Shown here in pieces: positions 35,623 to 46,493 of a stretch of DNA of 64,000 nt. Under the pieces are notes generated by a model. That model did no database searches. It worked only from the letters and a program-made list of their open reading frames with translations, and had not been told where the DNA came from. The DNA comes from Picocystis sp. L7 (taxonomy: Eukaryota > Chlorophyta > Picocystophyceae > Picocystales > Picocystaceae). Within the stretch, counting starts at the first letter, position 1; each line of letters opens with the position of its first letter. The position numbers and the translations under genes are program-made. The DNA lies in the NCBI GenBank assembly GCA_020975725.1, contig QXJR01000016.1, positions 248,001 to 312,000 on the forward strand, read 5' to 3'.

Positions 35623-37554
35623 TCAAACTTCACCTTTCATTAGGCGTTCTGCACTATTGGCACTTGCACTATCCTCTCCATCTGGATATGCTTGGTGTTC
35701 CTTCTCCTGATGGCATGACTGTTGCTGTAAGAAAATTTCTTGATCACAGTACTTTTCGACCATGTCGCGAGAAAACACAATCAAGCACAAACTGCCAGCA
35801 CACAGCGCCACCCAAACAGACTCATTGATCTCGCCAAAGTCGACTGCAAGTATGTGTATCCCTGTGAAGACGTTGAAAGCACCCAGCAAAAGTGCACTCT
35901 TCCCCATCCCAGCATGTACAAACTCCCAGACCCTTCTCCTAGTATTTAAAATTGCAGCATCAGGGCGCACAAGAGCGTTCATTGGTTGGAAAAATGTCAA
36001 TGCCATAACCAACACGCCTATGGATCCATGCCCATAAGGTACATCGGATATACCTGCATCGAACTTTCCAACAGCAATGGCAAAACCAGCAGTTGCTATT
36101 ATCAATCCTAGCACCTGAAGTGTTGCGTGTGTGTAAAAAAGGATTCTGCAGATGCAGAGGCTTATGCGCAGCTTCCTTATCAACTTCCCAGCTGCTCCGC
36201 CCAGTGGCAGCATGCAGATCCAGGCAACTGCCATCAGAATCCCATGGTTCTTTCTGCTTGACGATCCAGCTACAGCCTGTTCTTCGACCTCACCGGTTCC
36301 AAAGTTCACTTCTACAGCTCCTTGTGAATCATGTCTGCCTAAGGCCGAGGAGTCTCTGGATGCGACAATCAGCGGCATCCCTTCCCCAGACAACATCAGT
36401 TCAACTTGACCTCCATTGTGTACTTCGCGAGTAAAGAAGATTGTGGTTATGCCATCCTCATAGACGCATCCTGGGTTGGTGATGACCTGATCATCATCCA
36501 CCTCAACACCATTGATTGAGTAGCCAGACAACTTGTACGGCTGCACTTCTAAAGTCTCCTCCTCACTAGAGCAAGCACCGATCACCGCATCAGCCGGAAC
36601 CATGCTTCCTGCCTGTACGGGGAATCCAATGGCTAGGTATCCATCCGTTCTTGCAGAAACGGCCACGGTCAAACTATTACCATCCTCAGAAACAGTCCAG
36701 TCCAGGACAACATCCTCCATTGTACCAGCACTCAGTGGTTGTCTACATTCAAAAGTCAAACTATCTCCGGTGGAGTCTACGCTGACGGTCAGCGGGGAGG
36801 GGGAGCACCCTCCAGAGAAAGAGGCTCCGTGTTCCTCGTTCTCCCCTTCCTCTTGGACCTGCTCTTCCGTAGACTGAGAGTCATCCTCTGGCTCTGATTC
36901 ATCTTCTTCTGGTTCGGAGGCCATCTCCACCGTGAACGTACCCGCATTGCTAGGATCATGCATTGACAGAGTCCCGCTGTTTCCAAACGCAAAGTTCATG
37001 GACGTACCAAGATCCAGGCTGGCCCCTGTGTCTCCATCGACCATCTTCAACGTGATGTACATGACGGTGCCATCCAACTCATCTGACGACTCCCCCCCAG
37101 TAACTTCCATCCACTCCACAGCATCGTCTGTGCTCGTGATTTGACTGGTGCTGAATCCTGTGACATTGTATGTCCCCGCGCTCACCTGTTCTTCTCCGTT
37201 TACCTGTGCAATGGCTGCAATAGCAGGAACCATAGCACACTGCGTGGTGGTGAAGGGGTAGGCTGCGCGGTCGCTCCTGCAGGAAGAACCGAATCCCAGG
37301 CTGAACCAGGCGTCGTTTTCTTTGAGATGGACGGCGCTTTCGACGAATTCTTGCGAGGAATCCACGGTCCAATGGAACGTGTACTTTCCTGGCTCCTCGT
37401 CCACCACGTCCACCATACAGTCGAAGGTGTCGCCACCGTCCTGTCTCGGCAGATCGGAACGCGTGCAGAATTTCACCATGGCACGTGCTCGGGAGGTCAT
37501 GGTGGCCATCAGCAACATCGCAACGGCCGTTCGAAGCCTCGTTCGCGACGCCAT
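35623..37554 (-). CDS. Secreted double-DOMON cytochrome b561 membrane protein
   Basis: Predicted transmembrane electron-transfer protein, probably ascorbate-dependent by analogy with plant DOMON-b561 (CYBDOM) proteins. Single exon, 643 residues from the chosen ATG. A signal peptide (about 1-25, MASRTRLRTAVAMLLMATMTS) is followed by a first DOMON domain (about 50-220; FHWTVDSSQEF, WFSLGFGSSC), a strongly acidic linker (about 225-260), a second DOMON domain (about 285-430; LDWTVSEDGNSL, GYLAIGFP) and a C-terminal b561 core of about five or six helices. The b561 core begins KNHGILMAVAWICMLPLG, with His residues positioned for haem coordination in NHG, THATLQVLG, PYGHGSIGV and FTGIHI. The tail is soluble. 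An upstream in-frame ATG at 37638 would hide the signal peptide, so I prefer 37554. Confidence 0.9.
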   Translation of the reverse strand: MASRTRLRTAVAMLLMATMTSRARAMVKFCTRSDLPRQDGGDTFDCMVDVVDEEPGKYTFHWTVDSSQEFVESAVHLKENDAWFSLGFGSSCRSDRAAYPFTTTQCAMVPAIAAIAQVNGEEQVSAGTYNVTGFSTSQITSTDDAVEWMEVTGGESSDELDGTVMYITLKMVDGDTGASLDLGTSMNFAFGNSGTLSMHDPSNAGTFTVEMASEPEEDESEPEDDSQSTEEQVQEEGENEEHGASFSGGCSPSPLTVSVDSTGDSLTFECRQPLSAGTMEDVVLDWTVSEDGNSLTVAVSARTDGYLAIGFPVQAGSMVPADAVIGACSSEEETLEVQPYKLSGYSINGVEVDDDQVITNPGCVYEDGITTIFFTREVHNGGQVELMLSGEGMPLIVASRDSSALGRHDSQGAVEVNFGTGEVEEQAVAGSSSRKNHGILMAVAWICMLPLGGAAGKLIRKLRISLCICRILFYTHATLQVLGLIIATAGFAIAVGKFDAGISDVPYGHGSIGVLVMALTFFQPMNALVRPDAAILNTRRRVWEFVHAGMGKSALLLGAFNVFTGIHILAVDFGEINESVWVALCAGSLCLIVFSRDMVEKYCDQEIFLQQQSCHQEKEHQAYPDGEDSASANSAERLMKGEV

Positions 37555-37756
37555 GGCTGCAAGGAAGCGCGCAGGTGCGTCGAAGTTGGTCGCTACATGC
37601 CAGGACACGTGTGACGTGTGGGTGGCACATACCCCCATGGAACCGTGCCCGCAGAGGAATCATCCAGGATCGAGAGCCTTCCTCGACGCAATCGACGAAA
37701 GTCCGCCTCGAGGTCGTCGTCAGTGGATCGGGGGCGAGTTCCGGTACAATTGGAAG

Positions 37757-37766
37757 CTTTTAAAAG
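37757..37766 (-). promoter_or_regulatory. TATA-like element upstream of DOMON-b561
   Basis: The AT-rich palindrome cttttaaaag stands out in GC-rich surroundings about 200 bp upstream of the chosen start codon. The role is inferred from position and composition alone. Confidence 0.25.
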
Positions 37767-39946
37767 GGCGAACCCGGAGACGCCCCCTTTCGTAACGACT
37801 GGGGCTGTAGCGTTTCCCATCTCTCCGAGAGAATGAGTGGGGAGGAAGGCTGTAGCGGATCGATCCCTCCCTCGGACGAACTACGGTTCGGTGGGAAACC
37901 GTACCGATAAGGCGTATTGATCCGTTGGCGTAGACGTGTCGAAATGACGGGCTGGAACTGCGATCGGAGGAGTTCATTCACACGAGAGGCCTCGTTGAAT
38001 TCTGCATTTGTGCAAGGAGGTTCCAATACTTCGGGGAGGATTGCGAGACGCCGAGCCAAAGCCATGTTGATTGGATGATGGGCAACGCAAATACATGGCA
38101 GAATGCGTGTGTACACACTTTTGAGGGCGATGCCGAACGCTTAGACCATACCTCCACTCGTATTCAACAAAGCCATCAGACAAAATCCCATGGTACCCGC
38201 CAACAAACGACAAAGGGGAACTCCCATTCCTAAATGATGAAGAGTCGACGGAAGCTCACCGAAGGCCTCTTTGGAAGACCTTTGCATGCGAAAACGGCTG
38301 GCAATTCAAAGCAAGATGGAATGGGAAGATGGATTCGCCAAATTGTGGTCCGCACATATGAACCATACGAAGCGACACATTGCCATGGAGTTGTCAAGAA
38401 TTTCCAAGCCCTACACAAAGGGATCGAAGATTGGATCACTATGATGATGCATGGCTTTAGGTGCACTATCAAAGTGGTACACAGGGACTAGGAAAACTAG
38501 GAAGCTAAAACACGCACACATCGCCTATGTTCTTGTGCTCGCTTTGTTGAGTGTGAAGGAAACCGAGTTCTCATTTGAAGACGGCGAACTTTTGCCTCCA
38601 ATTTGTAGGAGAGATGGGTTTAGAGTGGAAACGAGGGTTGCACAAGATTCGTTGTGCGTTTGGAGAAGGAGATATAGAGTGAAAAGGCACAATGAAGTCC
38701 ATGTTTCGGTGATGGATGAGAATCCACAGTGCGACGTTTGTGCATCATCGTGTCATTGTGTGAGATGACTTGCCAAGTTACTCTACACGGCATGGGTCAA
38801 ACTTGTAGCCTACAATTGAATTGTCCACATTTTCGTGAGGAAAAGGTGTGCCCTGTTTCGTCGATAGCATTCGCGAGATAATCTAGACCTTGACCACAAC
38901 CTAGGGTATTTGTAGCACGAGCTTGTGATGAAACTAATACGCCCACGCATACAAACGAGCGAACCACTTCTTATCAAGCACCGAAAGTCAACTTGCAAAC
39001 GTTGAACGCGAATTCAATAACTAGGGGGTTGTGATTCGTAAAAAGAAACGACTCGATTTGACTACGCCGACATCGATTTATCTTTGCGGCAAAATATACA
39101 AGAACAAGGATGAATGTAGAGCGATCATCGGCTCCGACGCCCTAATCCGTATAACAATGACCAAAATTTAAGCGAATCCTATTCAAGCAAATTCATATCC
39201 ATGTCCAAGTTTGAAGCACTTCCATTTGTACACGAACACATGCATTGCATCCATGGGTGTAGTGTTCATGAAGTTTCTGTTGACGGATTGCGCGACGAAC
39301 GAAGCTTTCCACACATTGGTATCCTCTAGCGCATCGTTGGCTTTTCTTCGGTTTACTTGGAATCGTTGTGCAAGTGGGCTTCATTTCGTGAACCTCTCCG
39401 ACAAAAGCAGTTTGAACAAGAGACCCACATCTTCTTGAAGAAATGCTCGAGTCGGTGCATCTCTCTAATGATTCACATATTCACCCAACATGGCTTGGTT
39501 TCCGGTTTGTTTCTCACCCGGCCCTCGGTTGACGCGATCACACCAATAAGAATGCGGAGATATCTCAAACCTATTCGGCCATCCTCGCTGACAAGATGCT
39601 GATGGTTTCGCCAGTTCCATTGCACCGCTCGTGCTTCTTCCGGTGGAAGTTCTCAACGCCACCAAAGAGAAGAGTTCGTGAGCAACAACCTCCTAGGAAA
39701 CCCTCCCTCTTCCCTGCTCGGGACCGGATCGGGTGGATATACCCCGGTTGGAAATCCGCCGTTTCCTTCCTTTTCTCCCCCTCGTTTCTGCCCGGAGAAT
39801 CCTGTGCATTCGGGACCGAAATTCCGAATAAACCCGGGGGATGGGTGCCTTATCCTTCTCTCCCTGCTCTCGACCCAGCAGTTGTCAGGTGTGGCAGCCG
39901 CCTGTCCCACAAACGTGTGGTTTTTTGCGCGATCGACTCGAGCACG
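37767..39946. other. Long AT-richer spacer, no gene recognised
   Basis: 2.2 kb between the divergent DOMON-b561 and PetM genes. No open frame above about 120 codons, no recognisable protein, tRNA or tandem repeat. A short hairpin (acggtt...aaccgt) lies near 37885-37905. GC rises again from about 39660 towards PetM. In texture it is like 7160-8800 and 63069-64000. Confidence 0.55.
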
Positions 39947-40775
39947 ATGGCGATGACGATGGCCTTGACCATGGCACCCGTGGCGGTTGCACGCGTAGCA
40001 CGTGTGGCAAGAACCACCAACCAGCGAAGCGGGTGCGTGAAGGCGTCGAAAAGGCGACGGGCCATCGCACGTGGGACGAGGGGAAGGACGGACGAGGGAA
40101 GAAAAGGCGTGAAACGATGGCCATGGCAGACGGATCGCCTGCGAAAGCGGATGCAGAGAAGAAGCACTTGCGGCAGGAGGTGTCGCGTGGGACGAAAGGG
40201 CAAGCGAAAGGAAACTCGTTGCTGGGTCCACCCGTGCTTCCCGGTGCTTGTGCGCGGCAGGATGGGGAACTTGTCGGAAAGAGAGGTCGAAGGACCGCGC
40301 AGCTTGGGCGAAAAATGCATGAATAGTTTGCTGACGAAAGTGCGTAATATTTTGGAAACCGCTCCGACTCGAAAAATCCATGGGACGACGTGACCACGCT
40401 TCACCCTGTTCTCTGCTGGACTGTGACCTCCCTCTCACTCGGCGAGGGACAGAATGGGTTCTGCAGCCCCTGTGCTCCCACGAGTGAGGCGCAGTGTTGC
40501 ACCTGCACGTCGCCCTGTAGTGGTGTCCCGAGCCACCGGCGCTACAGAAGTGATGCAGCTGGCCAACCATATGACCGATGAGATCTTCACGGCTGCATGG
40601 GTCGTCTTTGCGATGACGCTGTTGGTAAGCAAACACATGCCGATGGATCACTTGCACCCATGCCCGGCAAATACGCATAGGAATTGTTACTAACATATTT
40701 TTTGTCGTTTTGTTGTAGGGTGTGGCTGTTGGATTCGTTTTGCTGCGAGTTGAGGCCGCTGTGGAGGACGAGTGA
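39947..40775 (+). CDS. PETM: Cytochrome b6f complex subunit VII (PetM), plastid-targeted
   Basis: Small single-helix subunit of the photosynthetic cytochrome b6f complex in the thylakoid membrane, nucleus-encoded in green algae and plants. Proposed exons 39947-40032, 40453-40624 and 40719-40775 (donors GTGCGT and GTAAGC; phases agree) give about 104 residues, near the size of Chlamydomonas PetM. The mature helix AWVVFAMTLLGVAVGFVLLRVEA and acidic tail VEDE match algal PetM closely, with the second intron inside the helix. The leader is rich in Ala, Arg and Val without acidic residues, as in plastid transit peptides. A simpler model starts at ATG 40454 and gives 75 residues; its leader (MGSAAPVLPRVRRSV) would also serve. 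The last two exons are firm and the first is tentative. Confidence 0.85.
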
Positions 40776-40925
40776 TTTCCGCAGACTTGCTGTAACAAAT
40801 TTATCAAGTAGTCTTGAAGTAAGTTTTGTCTCTCCCCCACCCTGTAGTGGTAAAGTGTATCCCTGGCTCCACCGTACATCTACCTGCAGCACTCATACTC
40901 GTCACACAGAATCGAAAAGAATCTG

Positions 40926-43113
40926 TCAGGACTTTTTTATTTCGCTGTTGATGTGCTGAGATATAAAGTCAAACTCTGGAATGCTGTCAGGACTCTTGCT
41001 CTTCTTCCCTGTAGGTTTGGTGTTGTTACCATTGCTGCTACTTTCTGGTAGGATGTATGGCTGCGGCCCGCCAGTTTGTGGAAAGCTTTGTGGATAGAAC
41101 ATGGCTGATGCTTGGCCGTTGAAGTGATAACCCTGCGCATACGATGCTTGCCCAGTATACGGAGTTGTTGCCTGTTGATAAACTTGCATACCGACGGCCG
41201 ACTGGCTCATCATGTTCGGATACTGCCCCATTGATGTGGCGTGGTATGGGTCAAATGCCATGGGGTTGGCAAGCTGTCCTGTCTGAGTAGGATGCGGGGG
41301 GAAGGGAACCATTCCTGGGATAGCAGCCGGTGCAACTTGTGCATTTGGTTGCATGAACAAATCAGGCAGTTGTGGTGGAGGGGGAGGACGAGGTGTGGAC
41401 GCATCTGGCAGAGGGTACGCTCCCCTGGCGCCCTGCTGCATATTGCCAACAGCGGCAGGCTTGGTTTGCTGATCGCCAGCCTGAAGTTCAGAACTGACAC
41501 CTGGATGTTCTGTGGTCAGCTGTCCCAGTAAATCAGCAATCTCATGGGAAGGTCGTGCCAAAGCATGTTCAGATCTCTCAGGGGCAGTTGTGACACTTTC
41601 TCTGCTAGCAACTGGCTTCATTTGCTGCTCATTGGCCGGAGCATCCAAGGAAAGGAGATCCACAGCAGGGTCCTCCTTTCTTTCTGTTCCTTGATCCTCC
41701 CCGAAGTCTCCCAGAAGATCTCCCATTTCTCTTTGAGGTGGGGCATGGTGTCCGGCCCTAGGGTGGGTGGCACCAGATTCAAGCCCGAGAGCGACTGCTG
41801 TGCGCATACTTTGACCCTGAAGACTTGCGTTGCGTGAAGTCCTGTGTTGAAGTACCAAGTCCGGGTACTCTCTGTAATGCTGACAAAATGTATCTTTGTA
41901 TTTTCCATTCGATTGGATAGCTTGCTCAATGGCAAAGAGTGCTCTGTACGCAACAGCCGGGGATTCGCTGGTTACCTTGAGATCCAGCGTTTCTAGCACG
42001 AAGTTCACCCCAACTGGATCCAACGAATTCAGACCATGAAAGAACCTTTTTACTACTTCGGGGGTTGGTTCCAGTCTTACACCACCTGCAGCACAGATAC
42101 TTTCGACCATTTGCTTTTCAACGAGACCATCCGCAGCTGTGCCCGATTGGGCGGAAGACACTGGACCCACAGGTGATACTTCAGTATATGGACGATACGA
42201 GGTTCCCACACTTGGTTCATCAGAGAAGGCCTGACCTGCGAGTGATGATCCGCTCTTCCACTTGGAGACTTGTGACGACCTGAGGCCTGCCCCCCATTCC
42301 TTGAACGAACTCAGCCCGGAAGACAGGGTGGCTGGTCTCTTCTCCTCAAAAGCTTTCGGACTATCCCTTCCAAATCCTTCCATTGTCCCTCCGCTAGTTC
42401 GTCCAGGGTCTTCATCCCATGGCGCTGAGTGAGCTGCAGTGGTCCCACTGCCAAATCCTTCAATTCTTCCACGCGTAGGAGCACGGGCAGTGTTCATTTC
42501 CCTCTGAGAGCTTTGATCGGCCAAAGCTTCTGCGGCTTCTCTCGCGGTATCTCTGACCTTCTGGTTCAGACTGTCCCCCCTCAACGGATCGGGCATACCG
42601 CGAAAATGCACGAGCTCCCGAACAGCCTTCGAATAGTGCTTCCTGTTCATAATACGTCGGAAACTCCTCCCTCCTTTCAAGCAGAGGTGCTTGATCACGC
42701 GCAGGGACTGGAAACACACCACGTTAGACAGGAACATGCACACAAGCTTTCGGAGGATTGCTGAGAAAGCCATATCGCTCGTGGGTCGGAACCTACCTTT
42801 TGCTTGACGATCGGAGACTTGTGTTCGAGCTTTTTGACGAGATGCCTAGCGACGTCGTCCAGTCCGTTTTCGGTGAGCCTTTCGCTGATCTGCGCGAGTT
42901 CATCCAACAAATACACTGCATGGACCAGCACACTGCGCGTCAGGACACACTTCGCCATGTTTTCCTCTCCAATTCTGTGCCAGTTCGGTTGGATCTCGCT
43001 CCCTCGGACGTCCGCAGCGCCTTTTACGCACCCGATGCGACTCCCTGGTCGTCGGACGTGGCTTCGTCCAGCTTCATGTTGCGCTTGAAGCGCTCCATCG
43101 CCCCCTGCATCAT
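40926..43113 (-). CDS. MTV1: Tepsin / MTV1-like ENTH-VHS adaptor of AP-4 vesicles
   Basis: Accessory protein of AP-4/clathrin vesicles at the trans-Golgi network; plant MTV1 is needed for vacuolar trafficking. Exons 43113-43032, 42915-42797 and 42707-40926 (donors GTGCGT and GTAGGT) give 660 residues. The N-terminal ENTH domain (about 10-130) aligns without gaps to MTV1: EATSDDQGVAS|VYLLDELAQI, KKLEHKSPIVKQK|SLRVIKHLCLKGG and HFRGMPDPLRGDSLNQKVRDTA, with both introns inside it. A second folded region near 230-320 (GVRLEPTPEVVKRFFHGLNSLDP) resembles the tepsin VHS-like domain. The remaining C-terminal half is Pro/Gln/Ser-rich and disordered, with repeated short acidic motifs such as MGDLLGDFGED and IADLLGQL that look like adaptor-binding sites. 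It ends in a Lys-rich tail. Confidence 0.92.
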
Positions 43114-43765
43114 CGTTTGCGAGCGCAGCACGCGTGCACGTGCCGATGGATCCCGATCGGCAATGCGACGAAGCACGATGCACGATTGTGATGTTCACAA
43201 CGATCGGGGTTGGGTGGCCACCCCTCCTCTTTCCATCTTCCCAGGAAGGGTCCTCCTGGGCAGGCCACATGGACTGCCTCTCCAAATCCCATCCTTCAGG
43301 GGGTGGTTGGAACTGGTGCTGGAGATCATGCCGCATTTCATCCGTAGCGAGCTCTACGGCTGCTTTCCTGGATCATGGTTCTTCGACCTCCCACGCCGAT
43401 GCTTTGCAAGGTGCGAATTGCATCACAAGGCCCACGCATATGAAGACCCGGAGGGTGCAATACTCCCGCACGCAACGCTGCTCGGGCATGTGGTGCTGTC
43501 ATGCTTATCACGTCCGTGATGCATGCCTTGTGCAGTCAAAATCCAGGCGAGTTGGATTGACAGATCGAAGGGACGGCCAGGTGATGGCCGCGTAGCATGG
43601 ATGGGGCTGCAGGAGACACGAGGAAAACCGTACCCAACTTGTCGCCGAAGACAGGTGCGACGTGGACCAAGCCGGGGAGAAGCTGGACGAAAGGAGTATG
43701 CGAACGAAACTTGTGGCGCTGCTGGCAAGGAGGAACCAAGAGTGCTGATTTATGCCAGTTGCAGT
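43114..43765. other. Spacer between tepsin start and bL17 stop
   Basis: 652 bp on the upstream side of tepsin. Short open frames on both strands, none recognisable. Presumably the tepsin promoter and the bL17 3' region. Confidence 0.5.
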
Positions 43766-44426
43766 TTACACGAGCTCGATGATAGCCATTTCGGCGTTGT
43801 CCCCGCGGCGAGAGACGGTGTTTAGGATCCTGGTGTATCCACCGTTCCTATCCCCATAGCGATCGGCAGCAGCCTCGAACAGCGCATGCACGAGATCCTT
43901 GTCGTAGATATAACCCAAAGCTTGACGACGCTCGTGCAGGCTACCTCCCTTGGCCAGAGTGATCATTCTATCCGCGTGTTTGCGAACCGCTTTGGCCCTG
44001 GCCTTCGTGGTTTTGATGCGACCGTGACGCAGCAGTTCCGTGGTCAGGCTGCGGAGGAGAGCCTTCCTCTGATCCGCGGGTAAGTTGAGCTTGGGCGTCT
44101 TGTATCCGTGACGCATGGCCAGTACCTTGGCCCCGTTGGTCACAAAGCTCACCGTAGAAGTGACAGGCGAGACTGTTTCGGCACGTGCAAATCGACGAAA
44201 CGAAGGCCCTTTTTCGTCAGCAAGGCGCACACGCCTTTCGAACGTTCGTGTGGCGTTCGAATCGAATCGCACCTCGTCCAGGCATCTCGGCTGCGTTCCT
44301 GAACCCTTCGAACGACGCGAGGCCACGGGGTGCGGCGGTCGAGCGCTGGCGCCTGACGCTCCTTCCGGACGCGTTTCCAACCGTCATGGCTGCGAAGGAG
44401 GTCGTCAGGGTTCCCACGGCCGCCAT
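43766..44426 (-). CDS. RPL17: Plastid 50S ribosomal protein bL17
   Basis: Bacterial-type L17 of the plastid large ribosomal subunit. Exons 44426-44273 and 44172-43766 with a 100-bp intron (donor GTGCGA, acceptor AAACAG, phase 1) give 186 residues. The mature bL17 part begins [20 protein letters not shown] and continues [29 protein letters not shown]. It then shows DRNGGYTRI and ends [12 protein letters not shown], closely matching Arabidopsis plastid L17. Before it, about 70 residues rich in Ser, Thr, Ala and Arg ([18 protein letters not shown]) form a plastid transit peptide, with the intron inside that leader. A mitochondrial destination is possible but the match to plastid L17 is better. 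Confidence 0.93.
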
Positions 44427-44978
44427 GACGACGTCTTTTGTCGCACAAACGTGTCCGCCGCCGATGCCAAATCGTCGCCAAACACGTTGCGACGCGTCGG
44501 CCGCTGTTGGATCAGGCGGAACCCGAAGGAAAGGAGGACGTGACCCGACGAGGAAGTGGAAGGTGGCCCCGGGTGTGAGGAAGGCGGTGCGCCCCGTCCT
44601 CTGCGCCAACGGAAGACACCGGTGCACATCGACCTCGCGGGAACGACATCAAGCGCGGAGGAATGCCATCGTTTTCGTGAGGGATCCTCGGCGGGTCGGT
44701 CGATCTGGCCACGGTACGGGCGCCCCTTCCGACCATCCGAGGATGGACCGTAATAATGACCCATATTTTGACGAAAAAGGGGGGGTCCCTGAAACCCCCG
44801 TCGCAACCCGGCCGACACGGACCGAGGTGGAGTCCATTCCCTTCGATGGAAGGGTAGAAGGGGACGCGGGGGGGATCTTGATCGGACAGACCGGAACCTT
44901 CGAAAGGGAGGGTTCCCTTTCGAGGGATGGGATGGGAAGAGAGACGTTTCCCACGTCCGTTCACAGGCGCGCGCCAAG
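44427..44978. promoter_or_regulatory. Divergent spacer between bL17 and BPL1-like gene
   Basis: 552 bp, GC-rich, with G and C runs near 44775 and 44870. No sequence motif stands out. The promoter role is inferred from the divergent orientation. Confidence 0.4.
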
Positions 44979-45782
44979 ATGGCAACACCGACCTCGAACG
45001 AGATGCAAGAAACGCTGCTTTCGAAGCCGTCTGCGCCAGAGGAACCTGAACCGAACAACGCGTCCTCCGGAACCGTTGGAGGAGGGCAGGCTTCGCCTTC
45101 ACGAGCGGTGAAAGTCACCGGACTCGCAGCAGACGTGAGCGAGAGCGAGCTCCGAGATCTCTTCCTTCATTGCGGAGAGATCGTGAGCTTCGAGTGGAGG
45201 ATGGATCTCAACGGCACTTCCTTTGCGATGGTGGAGTTCGTGGACAGCACCTCGGCGGAAAGTGGACTGCTGCTGGATGGAACGGTGGTCCATGGTGAAC
45301 CGATCCACGTCGAAGGCGTGGAAGACAGCAGCACCACCTTCTCTGGATTAAGAAAAAGCGCAGTACTCATGCTCAACATGCTCGTCGAGAAAGGATACGG
45401 GATCGGACACGAAATGCTGGAGAAAGCAAAGGCCTACGACGAAGAGCACAAAATCACCCAACGCACGAGGAGTGTGATGGCGGACAGGAGCAAGAGTTTC
45501 GTCGAGAAATCGAAGCAAGCGGCAGCAAGCGTTTCCACTCGTTGCAAGGAAACCAACGAGAAATACCACATCTCTCAAAACATCAACGAGGCAGCCCAGA
45601 AGACGGGTCATGCCATTAGCTCCCGGTATAACAAGGTGAAGGAGGATGAACATGTACAACGAGCAGTGTCCTCCGTGAAAGATGCATGGGAAACCAGCTC
45701 TTCTTGGTTCAAGGGACAAGTCCAGAGAATGAAAGAAGGGCCGAAGTACAACCAAGCAAACTCGGAACCGCCCAGTCAGTGA
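44979..45782 (+). CDS. RRM protein of the BPL1 (binding partner of ACD11) type
   Basis: Plant BPL1-family proteins carry one N-terminal RRM and were found as partners of the ceramide-1-phosphate transfer protein ACD11; their biochemical activity is not settled. Single exon, 267 residues. After a low-complexity leader (MATPTSNEMQETLL) the RRM covers about 43-115 (VKVTGLAADVSESELRDLF, a weak RNP1 around SFAMVEFVDSTSA). The rest is helical and matches the BPL1 tail: a hydrophobic helix SAVLMLNMLVEKGYGIGHEMLEKAKAYDEEHKI followed by amphipathic repeats similar to KFQVSEKTK segments (here EKYHISQNINEAAQKTG). The aromatic residues usual in RNA-binding RNP motifs look incomplete, so protein or membrane binding is as likely as RNA binding. 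Confidence 0.8.
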   Translation: MATPTSNEMQETLLSKPSAPEEPEPNNASSGTVGGGQASPSRAVKVTGLAADVSESELRDLFLHCGEIVSFEWRMDLNGTSFAMVEFVDSTSAESGLLLDGTVVHGEPIHVEGVEDSSTTFSGLRKSAVLMLNMLVEKGYGIGHEMLEKAKAYDEEHKITQRTRSVMADRSKSFVEKSKQAAASVSTRCKETNEKYHISQNINEAAQKTGHAISSRYNKVKEDEHVQRAVSSVKDAWETSSSWFKGQVQRMKEGPKYNQANSEPPSQ

Positions 45783-46099
45783 GCGAGTCACAGAAAAACT
45801 GTAAAGTATTTTATTGCGAGATCAGCTCTTCCGATCGGTGGTCCACCTTGGCTACAGGGGTCATCCCGTGCCGCATCGTACATTCGTTTTTCAAGGCGAT
45901 GCGCGACGCAAGACCCGATGTGCGACACTTTTCGTTGGATGGTGCGTGACGTGTTGGCACACCACCCAGGGCAAGCCCGTGTCCCCGCGAGCGGCCTTCC
46001 GGAGGTCCTGACAGGTGCGTATCTGGTAGAAGCGTGGTTTCGAAGACCTTTTGCTTGCCTATCGGTTTCCCAAACGTTTCCGTTGCAGGAGGGGGTTGG
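45783..46099. other. Convergent 3' spacer
   Basis: 317 bp between the BPL1-like and uS17 stop codons. A TGTAAA and a TTTTATT lie just after the BPL1-like stop and could mark 3' ends on either strand. Nothing else recognised. Confidence 0.45.
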
Positions 46100-46493
46100 C
46101 TACGGTGCAGTTGTGTCGGTCTTGGCGCTCGAAGCGAAGCTTGCGGGGTCGTAAATCTTCGCCTGTTGGAGGATTTCGATGACGTTCCATCGCTTCATTT
46201 TGCTGAGCGGTCTCGTTTCCACGATCTTCACTACGTCTCCCATCTTGCACTTTTCTTCCTCGTCGTGGGCCATGAACTTCTTCCTCGACTTGATCACTTT
46301 CTGATACTTGGGATGGCGGAAGAGCCTCTCCACCGCCACCACCACGGACTTTTGCATTTTGTCGGAGACGATCTGATCCGTTCCGTTCGATCCGCGCGTC
46401 GTTCTCGCGTCAGCCTTTTCCCTCCTTCCCTCGTCCTTCCTCGAGCACGCCAGACGTCCGGAAGAGACGCACCTTGCCCACCATGAAGCGCAT
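46100..46493 (-). CDS. MRPS17: Mitochondrial 30S ribosomal protein uS17
   Basis: Bacterial-type S17 of the mitochondrial small ribosomal subunit, a primary 16S-type rRNA binder. Exons 46493-46473 (21 bp) and 46372-46100 with a 100-bp intron (donor GTGCGT, acceptor ATCAG, phase 0) give 97 residues. The start MRFMVGK joins [18 protein letters not shown], the uS17 signature. Also conserved are [41 protein letters not shown] and ILQQAKIY. There is no separate transit peptide; the N-terminus coincides with the bacterial start, as in plant mitochondrial S17, whereas plastid S17 has a long leader. The gene is head-to-head with COQ2 across 1 kb. Confidence 0.88.

Noticed and set aside
38234-38768. 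Short frames of 80-105 codons in the 37.8-39.6 kb spacer
   Set aside because: No conserved motif, no homologue recognised and AT-richer composition unlike the window's real exons.
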